The notes beneath the pieces were generated by a model that did not search any database, was not told where the DNA came from, and worked only from the letters and a program-made list of their open reading frames with translations. Shown here piece by piece: positions 15,246 through 23,368 of a DNA stretch of 39,877 bases; the stretch's first letter is position 1; every line of letters starts with the position of its first letter. Position numbers and translations under genes: made by a program. This stretch comes from a bacterium (GTDB lineage: Bacteria > Auribacterota > UBA3054). The stretch covers positions 1-39,877 of the forward strand of contig JAGCGH010000109.1 of the NCBI GenBank assembly GCA_017649705.1, given 5' to 3'.

Positions 15246-16369
15246 ACATTGTTTTGACCCGGCTGCAAAACATCGGAGACATGCTCAATTTCATTCCCGC
15301 TCTGCGCACTTTGCGCCATGCGCTTCCCGATGCCAAATTAATTGTTCTGGCCAAGCACGCCGGGGGAATGGAGATCCTTAAGAACTGCCCCTACTGCGAC
15401 AAGGTGGTGACGGCGCCCAAAAGCGGCGCTGTCTTTGACAAGTTCAGGATGCGCAGGGAACTGAGGGAATTCGGTCCTATAGATTATTTCGTCATCTCCC
15501 CCCAGGACCTGGGGCGCGTTCCCTGGGCGCTTTTCTGCGGGGCCAAGCACATCAGCGCCTATCCCTCCTTCGTCAACTACGGCGAGCTCCGCCGGGAAAA
15601 GCTGGTGAGCTTCATCGACCTGCCCTGCGTTTACGACCAAAGCCTGACGGAAATTGAAAACTGCCTGAAGCCGGTCTTGAACGTGCTGGAACATCTCAAC
15701 GTTCCGCTTCCCAAAGACCACAGCCTGGCCCTGGAATATTCCTGGTACGGCGCCGACGACAAGGCGGAGGCCAGGCGCATTCTTCGCGCCTTCGGCCTGG
15801 AGGACGGCGAGGATTACGTGGTCATGGCGCCCGTGTCCAAGCGCCGCGCCAAGAACTGGCCCGCTCCGCGCCTGGTGAGGCTTTTAAGGGCCATGGGCGA
15901 GGAATGGAAGGTGAAGATATTCCTTTTGGGCGGAAAGGCCGAAAAAGAGGAGCTGGACGCCCTGAGCGGCGAAGCGGAGCAGGCGGTGTCGCTGGCTGGC
16001 CGGACCTCCCTGGCCCAGACCGCCGCCATTATGGCGGAAAGCGTGTTTTTCTTCGGAGTGGACTCCGGTCCGGCTTTTTTGGCCGCGGCCCAGGGCGTTC
16101 CCTCCGTGGTCCTGTACGGGCCCGCGGACTTTTACCGCTGGCGGCCGCCGGTGGTCACGTCCCCGCGCCTGAATCTTTTCAAGCCCTTTCCCTGCAGCCC
16201 CTGCCGGGAGCAGGTCTGCCCCAGGAACAACGCCTGCCTCGCGGCCATAGGCTACGACGAGGTCTGGCAGGCCTGCAAGCGTTTCTATCATCCCGAAAAA
16301 AAGGAGGAGATAGGGGACGCGAAAGCGGCTCCGGAGCCTGTCAGCGAAGAAAATCCAAGCGGTGAATAA
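15242..16369 (+). CDS. GT9 heptosyltransferase-family glycosyltransferase
   Basis: 375 residues from ATG 15242, chosen because it overlaps the GT2 stop (ATGA), follows GGGGA, and begins with the family start MNIVLTRLQNIGDMLNFIPA; an in-frame ATG at 15206 would add unconserved residues. The C-terminal half has the donor-binding region typical of GT9: VMAPVSKRRAKNWPAPRLV, KIFLLGGKAEKEE, SLAGRTSLAQTAAIM and FFGVDSGPAFLAAAQGVP with VVLYGP. GT9 enzymes such as WaaC, WaaF and WaaQ add heptose to the LPS inner core. The tail contains CSPCREQVCPRNNAC, a Cys pattern also seen near the end of other heptosyltransferases, followed by an acidic extension. The next gene (WaaP-type kinase) supports a role in core assembly. 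The specific heptose position cannot be assigned. Confidence 0.88.
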   Translation: MNIVLTRLQNIGDMLNFIPALRTLRHALPDAKLIVLAKHAGGMEILKNCPYCDKVVTAPKSGAVFDKFRMRRELREFGPIDYFVISPQDLGRVPWALFCGAKHISAYPSFVNYGELRREKLVSFIDLPCVYDQSLTEIENCLKPVLNVLEHLNVPLPKDHSLALEYSWYGADDKAEARRILRAFGLEDGEDYVVMAPVSKRRAKNWPAPRLVRLLRAMGEEWKVKIFLLGGKAEKEELDALSGEAEQAVSLAGRTSLAQTAAIMAESVFFFGVDSGPAFLAAAQGVPSVVLYGPADFYRWRPPVVTSPRLNLFKPFPCSPCREQVCPRNNACLAAIGYDEVWQACKRFYHPEKKEEIGDAKAAPEPVSEENPSGE

Positions 16370-17936
16370 AGTGAAGATAAACTGGACATATGGCAAAGGC
16401 TTTGACAGCCGCTCGCTCTCCGAGGCGTTTCTAAACGCTCCGGAGGAGACGCTGTCGCAGTCCGGGCAGCTGTTGAAAAGCAGCGGCTACCATCGTTTCG
16501 TTTACCGCCTGGGCGGCGATCTGGTCAAGTTTTTCGAGTTCTCCTCTTTCTTCGAGAAGCTGAAATGGAAGCGGGGTTTTTCCGCTCCCCAAAAAGAATG
16601 GAACATTCTCAAGGTCATGTCCGAAGAGGGCTTGAGCGTTCCCGAGCCCAGGGCGTTGGGATTTTGCCTGGAAGGCGGAAAGATCAAAGTCTGGCTTGTG
16701 ACGAAATACATAGACGGCTGCGTGACCTACGACGAGATGCGCCCCGAATGGCAGAGGGCGGACGCCGCGGAGCGCGCGGAGAAACTGGCGGAGCTTATTT
16801 CCGGCATGCATGCGGCCTTCGTCATCCACAGGGATCTGCACGCCGGCAACCTGCTTTGGCAGCCCGCGGAAAAGCGCTGGTACATTACGGATTTCCAGCA
16901 CGCGAGAAGGGGCTTCTCCACGAGGGTGCAGCTGGAGGAGGATCTGACGCAGCTGCAGCACTGCCTGGGGAAAAAGGTTCCCTACAGGCTGCGGGTGGTC
17001 TTTTTGAAAGCCTATATCTGGAATTTCGCCGTGGCGACCGGGACCACCGAGACCCACGACCGCCGGGACTGGCACATGGTCTGGCGCGAGGTGGCCGACA
17101 TGCTTCTGGGCTACGACAACGCCCAGGCTCGCTCCCGCAGCCGCCGGGCCCTGAAGAAAAACCGGGATTTCGAGCCGGTGAAGGTTTGGAACAACGGACA
17201 GGGCTTTTTGAAGAAAGGCGAATCGAGCCGGCTCTTCAGTGACCTCACGGCGCTTTTGGAAAAAAGGGATTGGAACAGCGACCCGCTGGTGACGCGCTTC
17301 GAGAGGGACAGGAACACGGCCTTCTTCGTTTACGACCATCCCCACGGGAGGATGGCGATCGTCACCAGGGCGGTGAGGATTAGCCTTTGGGAAAAACTTT
17401 TCCCCTGCTTCCGCCGGGAAAGGATCCTGTGGCGCCGGACGATCCGGGCGATCCTTTTGCACATCCCCATGGAAAAGCCCTTCCTGATAGGGCGCACGGA
17501 CAATTCCCTCACTTATGTTTTTTTCCAGAAAGCCTCCTTCAGTTTCCGGGACGCTTTCCAAGCCGCCGGGTTCGACAAGGACAAAAGGGCGAAGCTTCTG
17601 CGCTCCCTGGCCCAGCTGGCCGCCAGGATGCACAACTCCGGCATGGTCCACGGGAACTTTAACTGCGACAGCGTCTGGTGCGGTGGCGAGGGGGAACTGT
17701 ACGTCAGGGATCTTTATTCCTCCAGCTTCGCCTCCGGCGTTTCCTGGTTCGGCCGGGTGAAGGATCTGTCCTCTCTTTTGGCCTCCGCGGAGGGCGGACT
17801 TTCTTATTGCGAGCAAAGGCTCTTTTTGCGCAAATATCTCGCCCACCTGGTGGACAAGGTGGACGTGAGGCTGCTGCTGAGCGACGTGAACTACAAAGCC
17901 TCCGTTATATTGAGCGATGAAAAAGAAAGAAGATGA
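16362..17936 (+). CDS. Tandem LPS-kinase (WaaP/Kdo kinase-like) protein with C-terminal pseudokinase
   Basis: 524 residues holding two kinase-like domains. Domain 1 (about 1-250) looks active: Lys56 in LVKFFEF as the ATP-binding lysine, catalytic loop HRDLHAGN (156-163) and metal-binding Asp177 in ITDFQHAR. This matches the Kdo/WaaP lipopolysaccharide kinase family, which phosphorylates inner-core sugars. Domain 2 (about 265-520) repeats the layout, but its catalytic loop is HGNFNCDS (430-437), with Asn432 where the catalytic Asp is expected and Ser437 in place of the loop Asn; the later acidic residue is Asp450 in YVRDLYSS. It therefore looks like a pseudokinase. I took GTG 16362 (8-base overlap with the GT9 gene); GTG 16371 is an alternative, and neither has a clear ribosome site. 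The location behind GT2 and GT9 supports LPS core phosphorylation. Confidence 0.82.
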   Translation: MNKVKINWTYGKGFDSRSLSEAFLNAPEETLSQSGQLLKSSGYHRFVYRLGGDLVKFFEFSSFFEKLKWKRGFSAPQKEWNILKVMSEEGLSVPEPRALGFCLEGGKIKVWLVTKYIDGCVTYDEMRPEWQRADAAERAEKLAELISGMHAAFVIHRDLHAGNLLWQPAEKRWYITDFQHARRGFSTRVQLEEDLTQLQHCLGKKVPYRLRVVFLKAYIWNFAVATGTTETHDRRDWHMVWREVADMLLGYDNAQARSRSRRALKKNRDFEPVKVWNNGQGFLKKGESSRLFSDLTALLEKRDWNSDPLVTRFERDRNTAFFVYDHPHGRMAIVTRAVRISLWEKLFPCFRRERILWRRTIRAILLHIPMEKPFLIGRTDNSLTYVFFQKASFSFRDAFQAAGFDKDKRAKLLRSLAQLAARMHNSGMVHGNFNCDSVWCGGEGELYVRDLYSSSFASGVSWFGRVKDLSSLLASAEGGLSYCEQRLFLRKYLAHLVDKVDVRLLLSDVNYKASVILSDEKERR

Positions 17937-18513
17937 ACTTCTCGACACGGTCCTGAAAGGTGAGCCGCCTTGGAAAAGGCTGGAGCGCAAAACGCTGGTC
18001 AAGTGTCCCTGGCTGACGCATTACGCCGACAGGATCGTCTGTTCGGGCAAAAAGGAAATAGAATTCCACGCCCTCAGCTATCCCATGCCCGTGGTGGGCG
18101 TGCTTCTGATAGACGCCGGGAACAGGGTGCTGCTGACGAAGCAGTACCGCTACATGGTGGAAAGCTTCGACTGGGAACTCCCGGCCGGCAACGCCGATCC
18201 CGGGGAGGCATTGGAGGAAGCCGCCAGGCGCGAGACTCTGGAGGAGACGGGCTACGCCATGAAGTCCTGCCGCCTCGTAAAAACTTTCTATCCCCAGATC
18301 GGCCGCAGCGACCACTGCTTCAGCCTTTTTGTGGGAGAAGGCCCCGAGAAAGTCAGCGAAAAATACGACGAAGGCGAGACCTTCGGTCTTAAGTGGTTTA
18401 CGGCTGAGGAAGCCAGGGCGCTTTGCAAAAGCGACCGCTGCCGGGACGGCTTCTGCCTTCTGGCCCTGAACATGTGGTTCGCCGGGGAGCTCGGCGGGAC
18501 AGGGGCCCTCTGA
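17917..18513 (+). CDS. Nudix hydrolase, ADP-sugar pyrophosphatase-like
   Basis: 198 residues. A complete Nudix box lies at residues 91-113: G91, E97, R105-E106, E109-E110 and G112, fitting GX5EX7REUXEEXGU. The upstream context (VGVLLIDAGNRVLLTKQYR and FDWELPAG) resembles ADP-ribose pyrophosphatases, which hydrolyse nucleoside diphosphate sugars to a sugar phosphate and NMP. It starts within the last codons of the kinase gene (20-base overlap). As the last gene of an LPS-type operon it may control nucleotide-sugar levels, but house-cleaning of ADP-ribose is equally possible. No terminator is visible before the tRNA promoter. Confidence 0.88.
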   Translation: MKKKEDELLDTVLKGEPPWKRLERKTLVKCPWLTHYADRIVCSGKKEIEFHALSYPMPVVGVLLIDAGNRVLLTKQYRYMVESFDWELPAGNADPGEALEEAARRETLEETGYAMKSCRLVKTFYPQIGRSDHCFSLFVGEGPEKVSEKYDEGETFGLKWFTAEEARALCKSDRCRDGFCLLALNMWFAGELGGTGAL

Positions 18514-18514
18514 T

Positions 18515-18546
18515 TTGACTTCCGGAGGCGATTATAGTACTATAAT
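18515..18546 (+). promoter_or_regulatory. Promoter of the tRNA-Leu gene
   Basis: TTGACT (18515-18520), a 17-base spacer and TACTAT (18538-18543), overlapping a TATAAT (18541-18546), lie about 25 bases upstream of the mature tRNA 5' end. It starts 2 bases after the Nudix stop codon. Confidence 0.7.
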
Positions 18547-18570
18547 CTTCACCATTCTTTGAAGACCCAT

Positions 18571-18657
18571 GCGCGGGTGGTGGAATTGGTAGACACGCTA
18601 GCTTGAGGGGCTAGTGGGATTAAACCCGTGCGAGTTCAAGTCTCGCCTCGCGCACCA
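18571..18657 (+). tRNA. tRNA-Leu (anticodon GAG)
   Basis: The acceptor stem GCGCGGG (18571-18577) pairs with CTCGCGC (18647-18653), with one G-T pair. The anticodon stem CTAGC/GCTAG encloses loop TTGAGGG, giving anticodon GAG, which reads CUC and CUU leucine codons. A long variable arm typical of class II tRNAs follows, then T-arm GCGAG-TTCAAGT-CTCGC. The discriminator is A, as expected for leucine, and the 3' CCA is encoded (18655-18657). Transcription is monocistronic, between its own promoter and terminator. It borders the AT-rich block on the right. Confidence 0.95.
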
Positions 18658-18661
18658 TTCA

Positions 18662-18697
18662 AAAAAAAGACCGCCTTGATAAGGCGGTCTTTTTTTA
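18662..18697. terminator. Strong terminator after tRNA-Leu
   Basis: The core stem AAGACCGCCTT/AAGGCGGTCTT, loop GAT, is extended by an A-run on the left and a T-run on the right, making it effective in both directions. It separates the tRNA from the AT-rich operon. Confidence 0.9.
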
Positions 18698-18731
18698 TGT
18701 GTCGGGTAAATGAAACAAAATCAACCAGAAC

Positions 18732-18760
18732 TTGACTTTTGTTTATTCTTATGTGAGAAT
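18732..18760 (+). promoter_or_regulatory. Predicted promoter of the five-gene AT-rich operon
   Basis: TTGACT (18732-18737), a 17-base spacer and GAGAAT (18755-18760) stand 22 bases before ATG 18782, with GGAG at 18771-18774. This position argues against the longer reading frame starting at 18710, which would run through the promoter. Confidence 0.5.
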
Positions 18761-18781
18761 AGAAAAAAATGGAGTCATATT

Positions 18782-21202
18782 ATGATAAATACTTCCAGAT
18801 GCCTTCTTTTTTCCTTTTTGGCGCTTAATGTCTTAGTAGCAATTGGTGAATTGTCAGAAGAAATCAACGCTGACACTCTTCAAGGCCTGACCCAAGAAGC
18901 TTTCGTTTCCACCAACGACTTCGAAAATCTCAGAGTTACAATAGACCGCCTTAAAAGCAATGCCGAATCCTGTGCTGACAGTATAGTCGATCTTCAGTTG
19001 GGCTTATCAAGCCTGAGCCATGATGAGCGAATCGTAAGAGAAAAGGATCTTCAAAGAATAATAAACGACTATTCCAATATAAGTTCTGAACTAGTTTCCA
19101 TTTCAAGTGTTGAAGGGCAGGGAGACAGAGCGCAAACTTTATATGCCCTTCAGACAGACCTTGAAGCCCTTGAAGATGAATTGAACGCACTTCAAACTTA
19201 CGTCCAAACATACCTTGGTCACCTGACAACCGGGGATAAAAAATGGTACTTCTTGGACTCCGGTTTTCTGGCCGGAACCAACAATTCCTTTACGGCGGAC
19301 GCTTCAATTTCACAATATGTTTTCCTAGTCGGCCAAACTTTTCGCACAAAAACAGACAGCGTTATAACTAAAATTAAAATACGCCTCCCAATAGGGATTC
19401 CATTATCTCCGGATAGGGTTTTCATCTCTCCATACAATTCAACTCTAAGCACAAACACTTTTATAAACGCAGTATCGGTTGAAACGAACGAGGCTCCGGT
19501 TTATACATACAATTTCCTAAATTTTCACACATACGCGTTAGCTCCATACGTATTTGGTTTAAGAGGGATAGGTACAAGTCCTATTGGAGCCTATTGCTGC
19601 ACCAACGAATATATCGACGATTTCGGTTACCTTTGCTTAGGAAGTTTCACAAGAGCAAATCCCACGCAATACGCCATGTCTTTGCAAACTCAATACGACT
19701 TGTGCTTTGATATGGTTTTCCAATCAGACACAAACATGATAGTTAGTGCAGACGGGATAGACCTTAATAACGGCGCCAACATAAGAATAAGCGGCAGCCG
19801 AGTCACTACAATTTCAGAACTAAATACAACAATAGCTCAGGCGACGCAGAGCTTGAGTTATGCCATCAGCAACCATGTCTTCGGAACAAGTTCAATAGCA
19901 AACAATGCAATTACAACTGACAAAATCGCCAGCAATGCGATAACGTCAGACAAAATCGTTAGCAATTCTGTGACAACCGTGAAGATAGAGGATAGCGCCA
20001 TAACTTCGGACAAAATAGCAAACAATGCTGTGATCACAGACAAAATAGCGAACGGCGCAATAACCGGAAGCAAAATAATAGCCGGTGCTGTAACCACTGA
20101 AAAAATTAATGATGGAGCTGTAAATTCTTATAAGATTGCAGCCAGCTCAATTACTACAGAGAAAATAACCGATGGTGCTGTGAATGCAGACAAGCTTTCT
20201 GCCAATTCTGTGTCAGCTAATAAGATCATGGATGGAGCAATAACAACAACTAAAATATACGACGGAGCTATAACGGCAGACAAGATAGGAAATGGCGCAA
20301 TATCAGAAAACAAAATATCAACAGGTGCTGTAACTTCAGATAAAATCGTAGCCGGTTCAATTACGACAGCAAAAATATGCGATGGCGCTGTGAATTCAGA
20401 CAAACTGGCTTCCAATTCTGTGTCAGCTAATAAGATCACTACTGGAGCAATATCTGCTGATAAAATAGCCGATAATGCAGTATCATCTGCAAAAATTGCT
20501 GAAAACGCTGTAACCACAGTTAAAATAGCGGACTATTCGGTAACTTCAGGAAAAATAGATAACGATGCCGTAACTTCTGATAAGATAGCAATAGGAACTA
20601 TTACATCCAACAAGATTGCAAGTAATGCAGTTACGTCTGATAAAATAGCAGATAGCTCAATAACAGGCATTAAACTTGCTGAAGATTCAATTTCAAGCAA
20701 TAAGATTATTACCTCATCTATTTATAAGAAACATTTATCTTCAAACCTAACGAGTGATCTTATTTTTTCAGGCGGAGGAATGGTTACAGGATGTCTGGAA
20801 GTTACCCACATGAAATTTAACGCAGAAGCTGATTGGTTTATAGGCCAAACAAATATTTGTAGTGACATAGTCCTGTTAAATGAAGATGCTAGGATACGTA
20901 GTAATGCAGGTCAATTAAAACTTTCTGCTAGCCAAGGCGAGGCAATTTCTGCAGAATCTTTTTTTAGTTTCGATTCCGGGTCTCAGGCAGGAATAGTAAT
21001 GATAACCAATGGCTTAAAAGAAGCAGAAATACCATGCGAAAACATTACTTCCGAGGCTATAATAATGTTAACTCCAAGACAAATTGTTACCAATCTTTGG
21101 TGGAGTGTGCAACCTGTTCCCAGTGATTCTAAAATTAAGATAACGATTGATAAAGAATACCCTATTGATGTGTTTTTTAACTATTTTATAATCAGAAAAT
21201 AA
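18782..21202 (+). CDS. Secreted decapeptide-repeat protein, phage tail fibre-like
   Basis: 806 residues. I start at ATG 18782 (GGAG at 18771-18774 and signal peptide MINTSRCLLFSFLALNVLVA) rather than ATG 18710. The mature N-terminus (NADTLQGLTQEAF) leads into a helical, probably coiled-coil part (LQTDLEALEDELNALQTYV) to about residue 145. A Thr/Asn/Tyr-rich domain to about residue 370 follows. Then come 27 consecutive decapeptides of the form NAITSDKIAS (nt 19904-20713) and a degenerate 28th. Such A-I/V-T-x-x-K-I arrays occur in phage tail fibres and large surface proteins and should build an elongated fibrous stalk. The last 150 residues (FSGGGMVTGCLEVTHMKFNA onwards) resemble the end domain of tail-fibre-like proteins. 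The product may be a surface fibre or adhesin. It is the first gene of the operon; the next starts 6 bases after its stop. Confidence 0.7.
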   Translation: MINTSRCLLFSFLALNVLVAIGELSEEINADTLQGLTQEAFVSTNDFENLRVTIDRLKSNAESCADSIVDLQLGLSSLSHDERIVREKDLQRIINDYSNISSELVSISSVEGQGDRAQTLYALQTDLEALEDELNALQTYVQTYLGHLTTGDKKWYFLDSGFLAGTNNSFTADASISQYVFLVGQTFRTKTDSVITKIKIRLPIGIPLSPDRVFISPYNSTLSTNTFINAVSVETNEAPVYTYNFLNFHTYALAPYVFGLRGIGTSPIGAYCCTNEYIDDFGYLCLGSFTRANPTQYAMSLQTQYDLCFDMVFQSDTNMIVSADGIDLNNGANIRISGSRVTTISELNTTIAQATQSLSYAISNHVFGTSSIANNAITTDKIASNAITSDKIVSNSVTTVKIEDSAITSDKIANNAVITDKIANGAITGSKIIAGAVTTEKINDGAVNSYKIAASSITTEKITDGAVNADKLSANSVSANKIMDGAITTTKIYDGAITADKIGNGAISENKISTGAVTSDKIVAGSITTAKICDGAVNSDKLASNSVSANKITTGAISADKIADNAVSSAKIAENAVTTVKIADYSVTSGKIDNDAVTSDKIAIGTITSNKIASNAVTSDKIADSSITGIKLAEDSISSNKIITSSIYKKHLSSNLTSDLIFSGGGMVTGCLEVTHMKFNAEADWFIGQTNICSDIVLLNEDARIRSNAGQLKLSASQGEAISAESFFSFDSGSQAGIVMITNGLKEAEIPCENITSEAIIMLTPRQIVTNLWWSVQPVPSDSKIKITIDKEYPIDVFFNYFIIRK
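19904..20743 (+). repeat. Array of 28 thirty-base repeats (decapeptide x-A-I/V-T-x-x-K-I-x-x)
   Basis: The array encodes 27 regular units (19904-20713) plus one degenerate unit. The Ala/Ser, Ile/Val, Thr/Ser, Lys and Ile/Leu positions are fixed while the others vary. Codons differ between units, so the array is old and kept by protein-level selection, unlike the near-identical repeat at 9529-9825. Confidence 0.95.
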
Positions 21203-21208
21203 ATAAAA

Positions 21209-23365
21209 ATGACCAATAGATTCACAACAATTTACTTAATATTGGCCTTCCTTTGGCTAGGAAGTTCAAAGGTTTTGGCTGATAATGAATCAATCTCTCC
21301 TGAGATAGTTAAAACTAATTATTTTGTGTTCACTCCAGATTGTCTGACAAACTGTTTTTCTATACGGACATTTTATCCATCAAACATTTATGTTAATGTT
21401 TCTTTGCAAAATTTACCACATTGGCTGAATAGTCAGAGAGAGGATTCTACCAATGCTGAAAAAACTGTAAAGTACACATTTTTTTTAAAATCATTTTTTT
21501 ATAACACTCGTGATTTAATTGGCAATATTAGAATAAGGCAAGAAGTTGTTAAAGACGAGTCTGGAGATCCGGGTTTTTTTGATGATGAGAAAGTTAGCGA
21601 AGCAATGCCGATAGATTGCACATTGCTTTTTATTTGCTTTTGGGATCCCGCGAAAGACTCTATATATGATATAAATGAAACCAATAAATATTCCTATATT
21701 TCGTCTGAAACTTTTATTACGGCGCCAACAAACAATTTCATATTATTTAAAGAAATAGAAAATATAAAAGATAGCGATAAGGATTATTATCTTTTGATTC
21801 CACGTCAATCTTCTTATCAGATATGGACTAAAAACAAGAAAGAGGGGAATCGAAACTTAACATTAAAAGTGATACAAAACAACGAGATAAAGGCAACAGC
21901 AAATATTCCAAAATCTTATGATTTTGTTAAAGCGCTAACATGTGAAAATTTGAGCACAAACAATAACACTTATGCGCTTATAGAATACGAGGGTGGTTCA
22001 TTGTCCAATAATGTATCATATAACCTGACTCATTTTGTAGCAACGCCTATCGAGGAAAGTTTATTTTGGGGTAATATGCCAAGACCGCAGACATTATCTG
22101 CTTTTCAAAAGTCAATTATGTATTCTTTTAAGCCTTTAGACGATGAAGTGGCTATAGAATTCTTATTTGATAACGATACATTTTTTACAAATGTGAGCAT
22201 AGATATTTTGAATAACCAACTACATTCAATAACGAATAACTCAATAGTTTTTGAGGGTAAGGTAGGAGAAAATTCGTTCCCTTCTGTTGTAAATAACAGG
22301 TATTTTAAGCGATATTACTTTAATAATCTGGATATATCAAATACATATTTCGCTACCATATCTTTAAATCAGCAATCTAATCTATTTGTAGATGTCAGAG
22401 CGAAAATAAGTAGAATTCGACCTGTTTTTCTTGTTCATGGTATCGATGCGTGTCCAAGATACGATGGAGATGCTTCTTTTTTTGGTAATTTGATAGATGC
22501 AACACAATATTATAATATTAGACCATATCGTGTATATGATTTTCCATGGACCTCTTATAATTACGAGGACTTATTTTTTAAAAGCAATGGTATTTTGGGA
22601 TATGTTGGAAAAAGAAATGGAACTCTAGGAAAGTTTATAACAGATAGAAGGACAGATAATGATTTGAAAGCTACAGTCGTAGCGCATTCTATGGGGTGTC
22701 TTCTAACCTATTACCAATGTAACAATTCTGAGATCCCTTTTAGACAAATTGTTGATAATATTGTTCTAACTGCTCCTCCTTTTTTCGGATCTTCATCTGC
22801 AAATACAGCAAATCTGCCTGTTTTAAATTGGTTCACCCCTTTTTTGAAAAGAACATCTAGAACAAATTTTCGATTGCTTTCAAGAACCACTGAACATGTT
22901 TGGTATCGATATAAAAATCCTTTCAATTTCGATAAATCAAAGATAACGGTCATAATCGGGACAAGAAAATATATTGAGATAAACGAAACTTTTTCGTCAA
23001 CGTTAGACTCTCTGTTAAAAATAGAATCACCAGGAGATATATTTGATATTCGTAAAATTTTTGATGCTTTTGTAGACGTTCCATTAGATGGAGCGGAAGC
23101 GCTTCTAGAGTTACTTGCACATCTATATAACTGCGGACAAGAAAAAATACAATTAGACACATTTACGACAAGCGAACTATTTTATAGGAACAGGAGCGAT
23201 AGCGCTGTAGGTACTTATTCCGCTAATATTCAAGCGCAAAGTTCGTATAGAAATGTAAAAAAAATAATTATAGATGATATTCATAGTAATCTGCAAAAAT
23301 TTCAGAAAAGTAATCCTGATTTTGTTAATGCCGTAATTGAAAGAATTAATAACAAAGGAGATTAA
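21209..23365 (+). CDS. Secreted lipase-like alpha/beta hydrolase
   Basis: 718 residues with signal peptide MTNRFTTIYLILAFLWLG. The first 400 residues are an Asn-rich, beta-predicted region I do not recognise. The C-terminal part is an alpha/beta hydrolase. It has oxyanion loop VFLVHGID (about 406-413) and nucleophile elbow VVAHSMGCL with Ser494. The segment RSDSAVGTYSA contains Asp664, like the acid segment NDGVVPV.SA of lipases, and His692 in DDIHSN. The triad Ser494-Asp664-His692 is thus complete and in the right order. It resembles PGAP1/lipase-class esterases, so an extracellular ester hydrolase is likely; the substrate is unknown. ATG 21209 has no clear Shine-Dalgarno sequence and lies 6 bases after the previous stop, so coupling is likely. 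Base composition is strongly AT-rich. Confidence 0.78.
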   Translation: MTNRFTTIYLILAFLWLGSSKVLADNESISPEIVKTNYFVFTPDCLTNCFSIRTFYPSNIYVNVSLQNLPHWLNSQREDSTNAEKTVKYTFFLKSFFYNTRDLIGNIRIRQEVVKDESGDPGFFDDEKVSEAMPIDCTLLFICFWDPAKDSIYDINETNKYSYISSETFITAPTNNFILFKEIENIKDSDKDYYLLIPRQSSYQIWTKNKKEGNRNLTLKVIQNNEIKATANIPKSYDFVKALTCENLSTNNNTYALIEYEGGSLSNNVSYNLTHFVATPIEESLFWGNMPRPQTLSAFQKSIMYSFKPLDDEVAIEFLFDNDTFFTNVSIDILNNQLHSITNNSIVFEGKVGENSFPSVVNNRYFKRYYFNNLDISNTYFATISLNQQSNLFVDVRAKISRIRPVFLVHGIDACPRYDGDASFFGNLIDATQYYNIRPYRVYDFPWTSYNYEDLFFKSNGILGYVGKRNGTLGKFITDRRTDNDLKATVVAHSMGCLLTYYQCNNSEIPFRQIVDNIVLTAPPFFGSSSANTANLPVLNWFTPFLKRTSRTNFRLLSRTTEHVWYRYKNPFNFDKSKITVIIGTRKYIEINETFSSTLDSLLKIESPGDIFDIRKIFDAFVDVPLDGAEALLELLAHLYNCGQEKIQLDTFTTSELFYRNRSDSAVGTYSANIQAQSSYRNVKKIIIDDIHSNLQKFQKSNPDFVNAVIERINNKGD

Positions 23366-23368
23366 TTA

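Noticed and set aside
16431..18002. Minus-strand open frame of 523 codons opposite the tandem kinase gene
   Set aside because: The plus frame carries clear kinase motifs and overlaps neighbouring genes of an operon; the antisense frame shows no motif.
18710..18781. Upstream start (ATG 18710) for the repeat protein
   Set aside because: It would run through the likely promoter and place 24 unconserved residues before the signal peptide; ATG 18782 has GGAG at the right distance.
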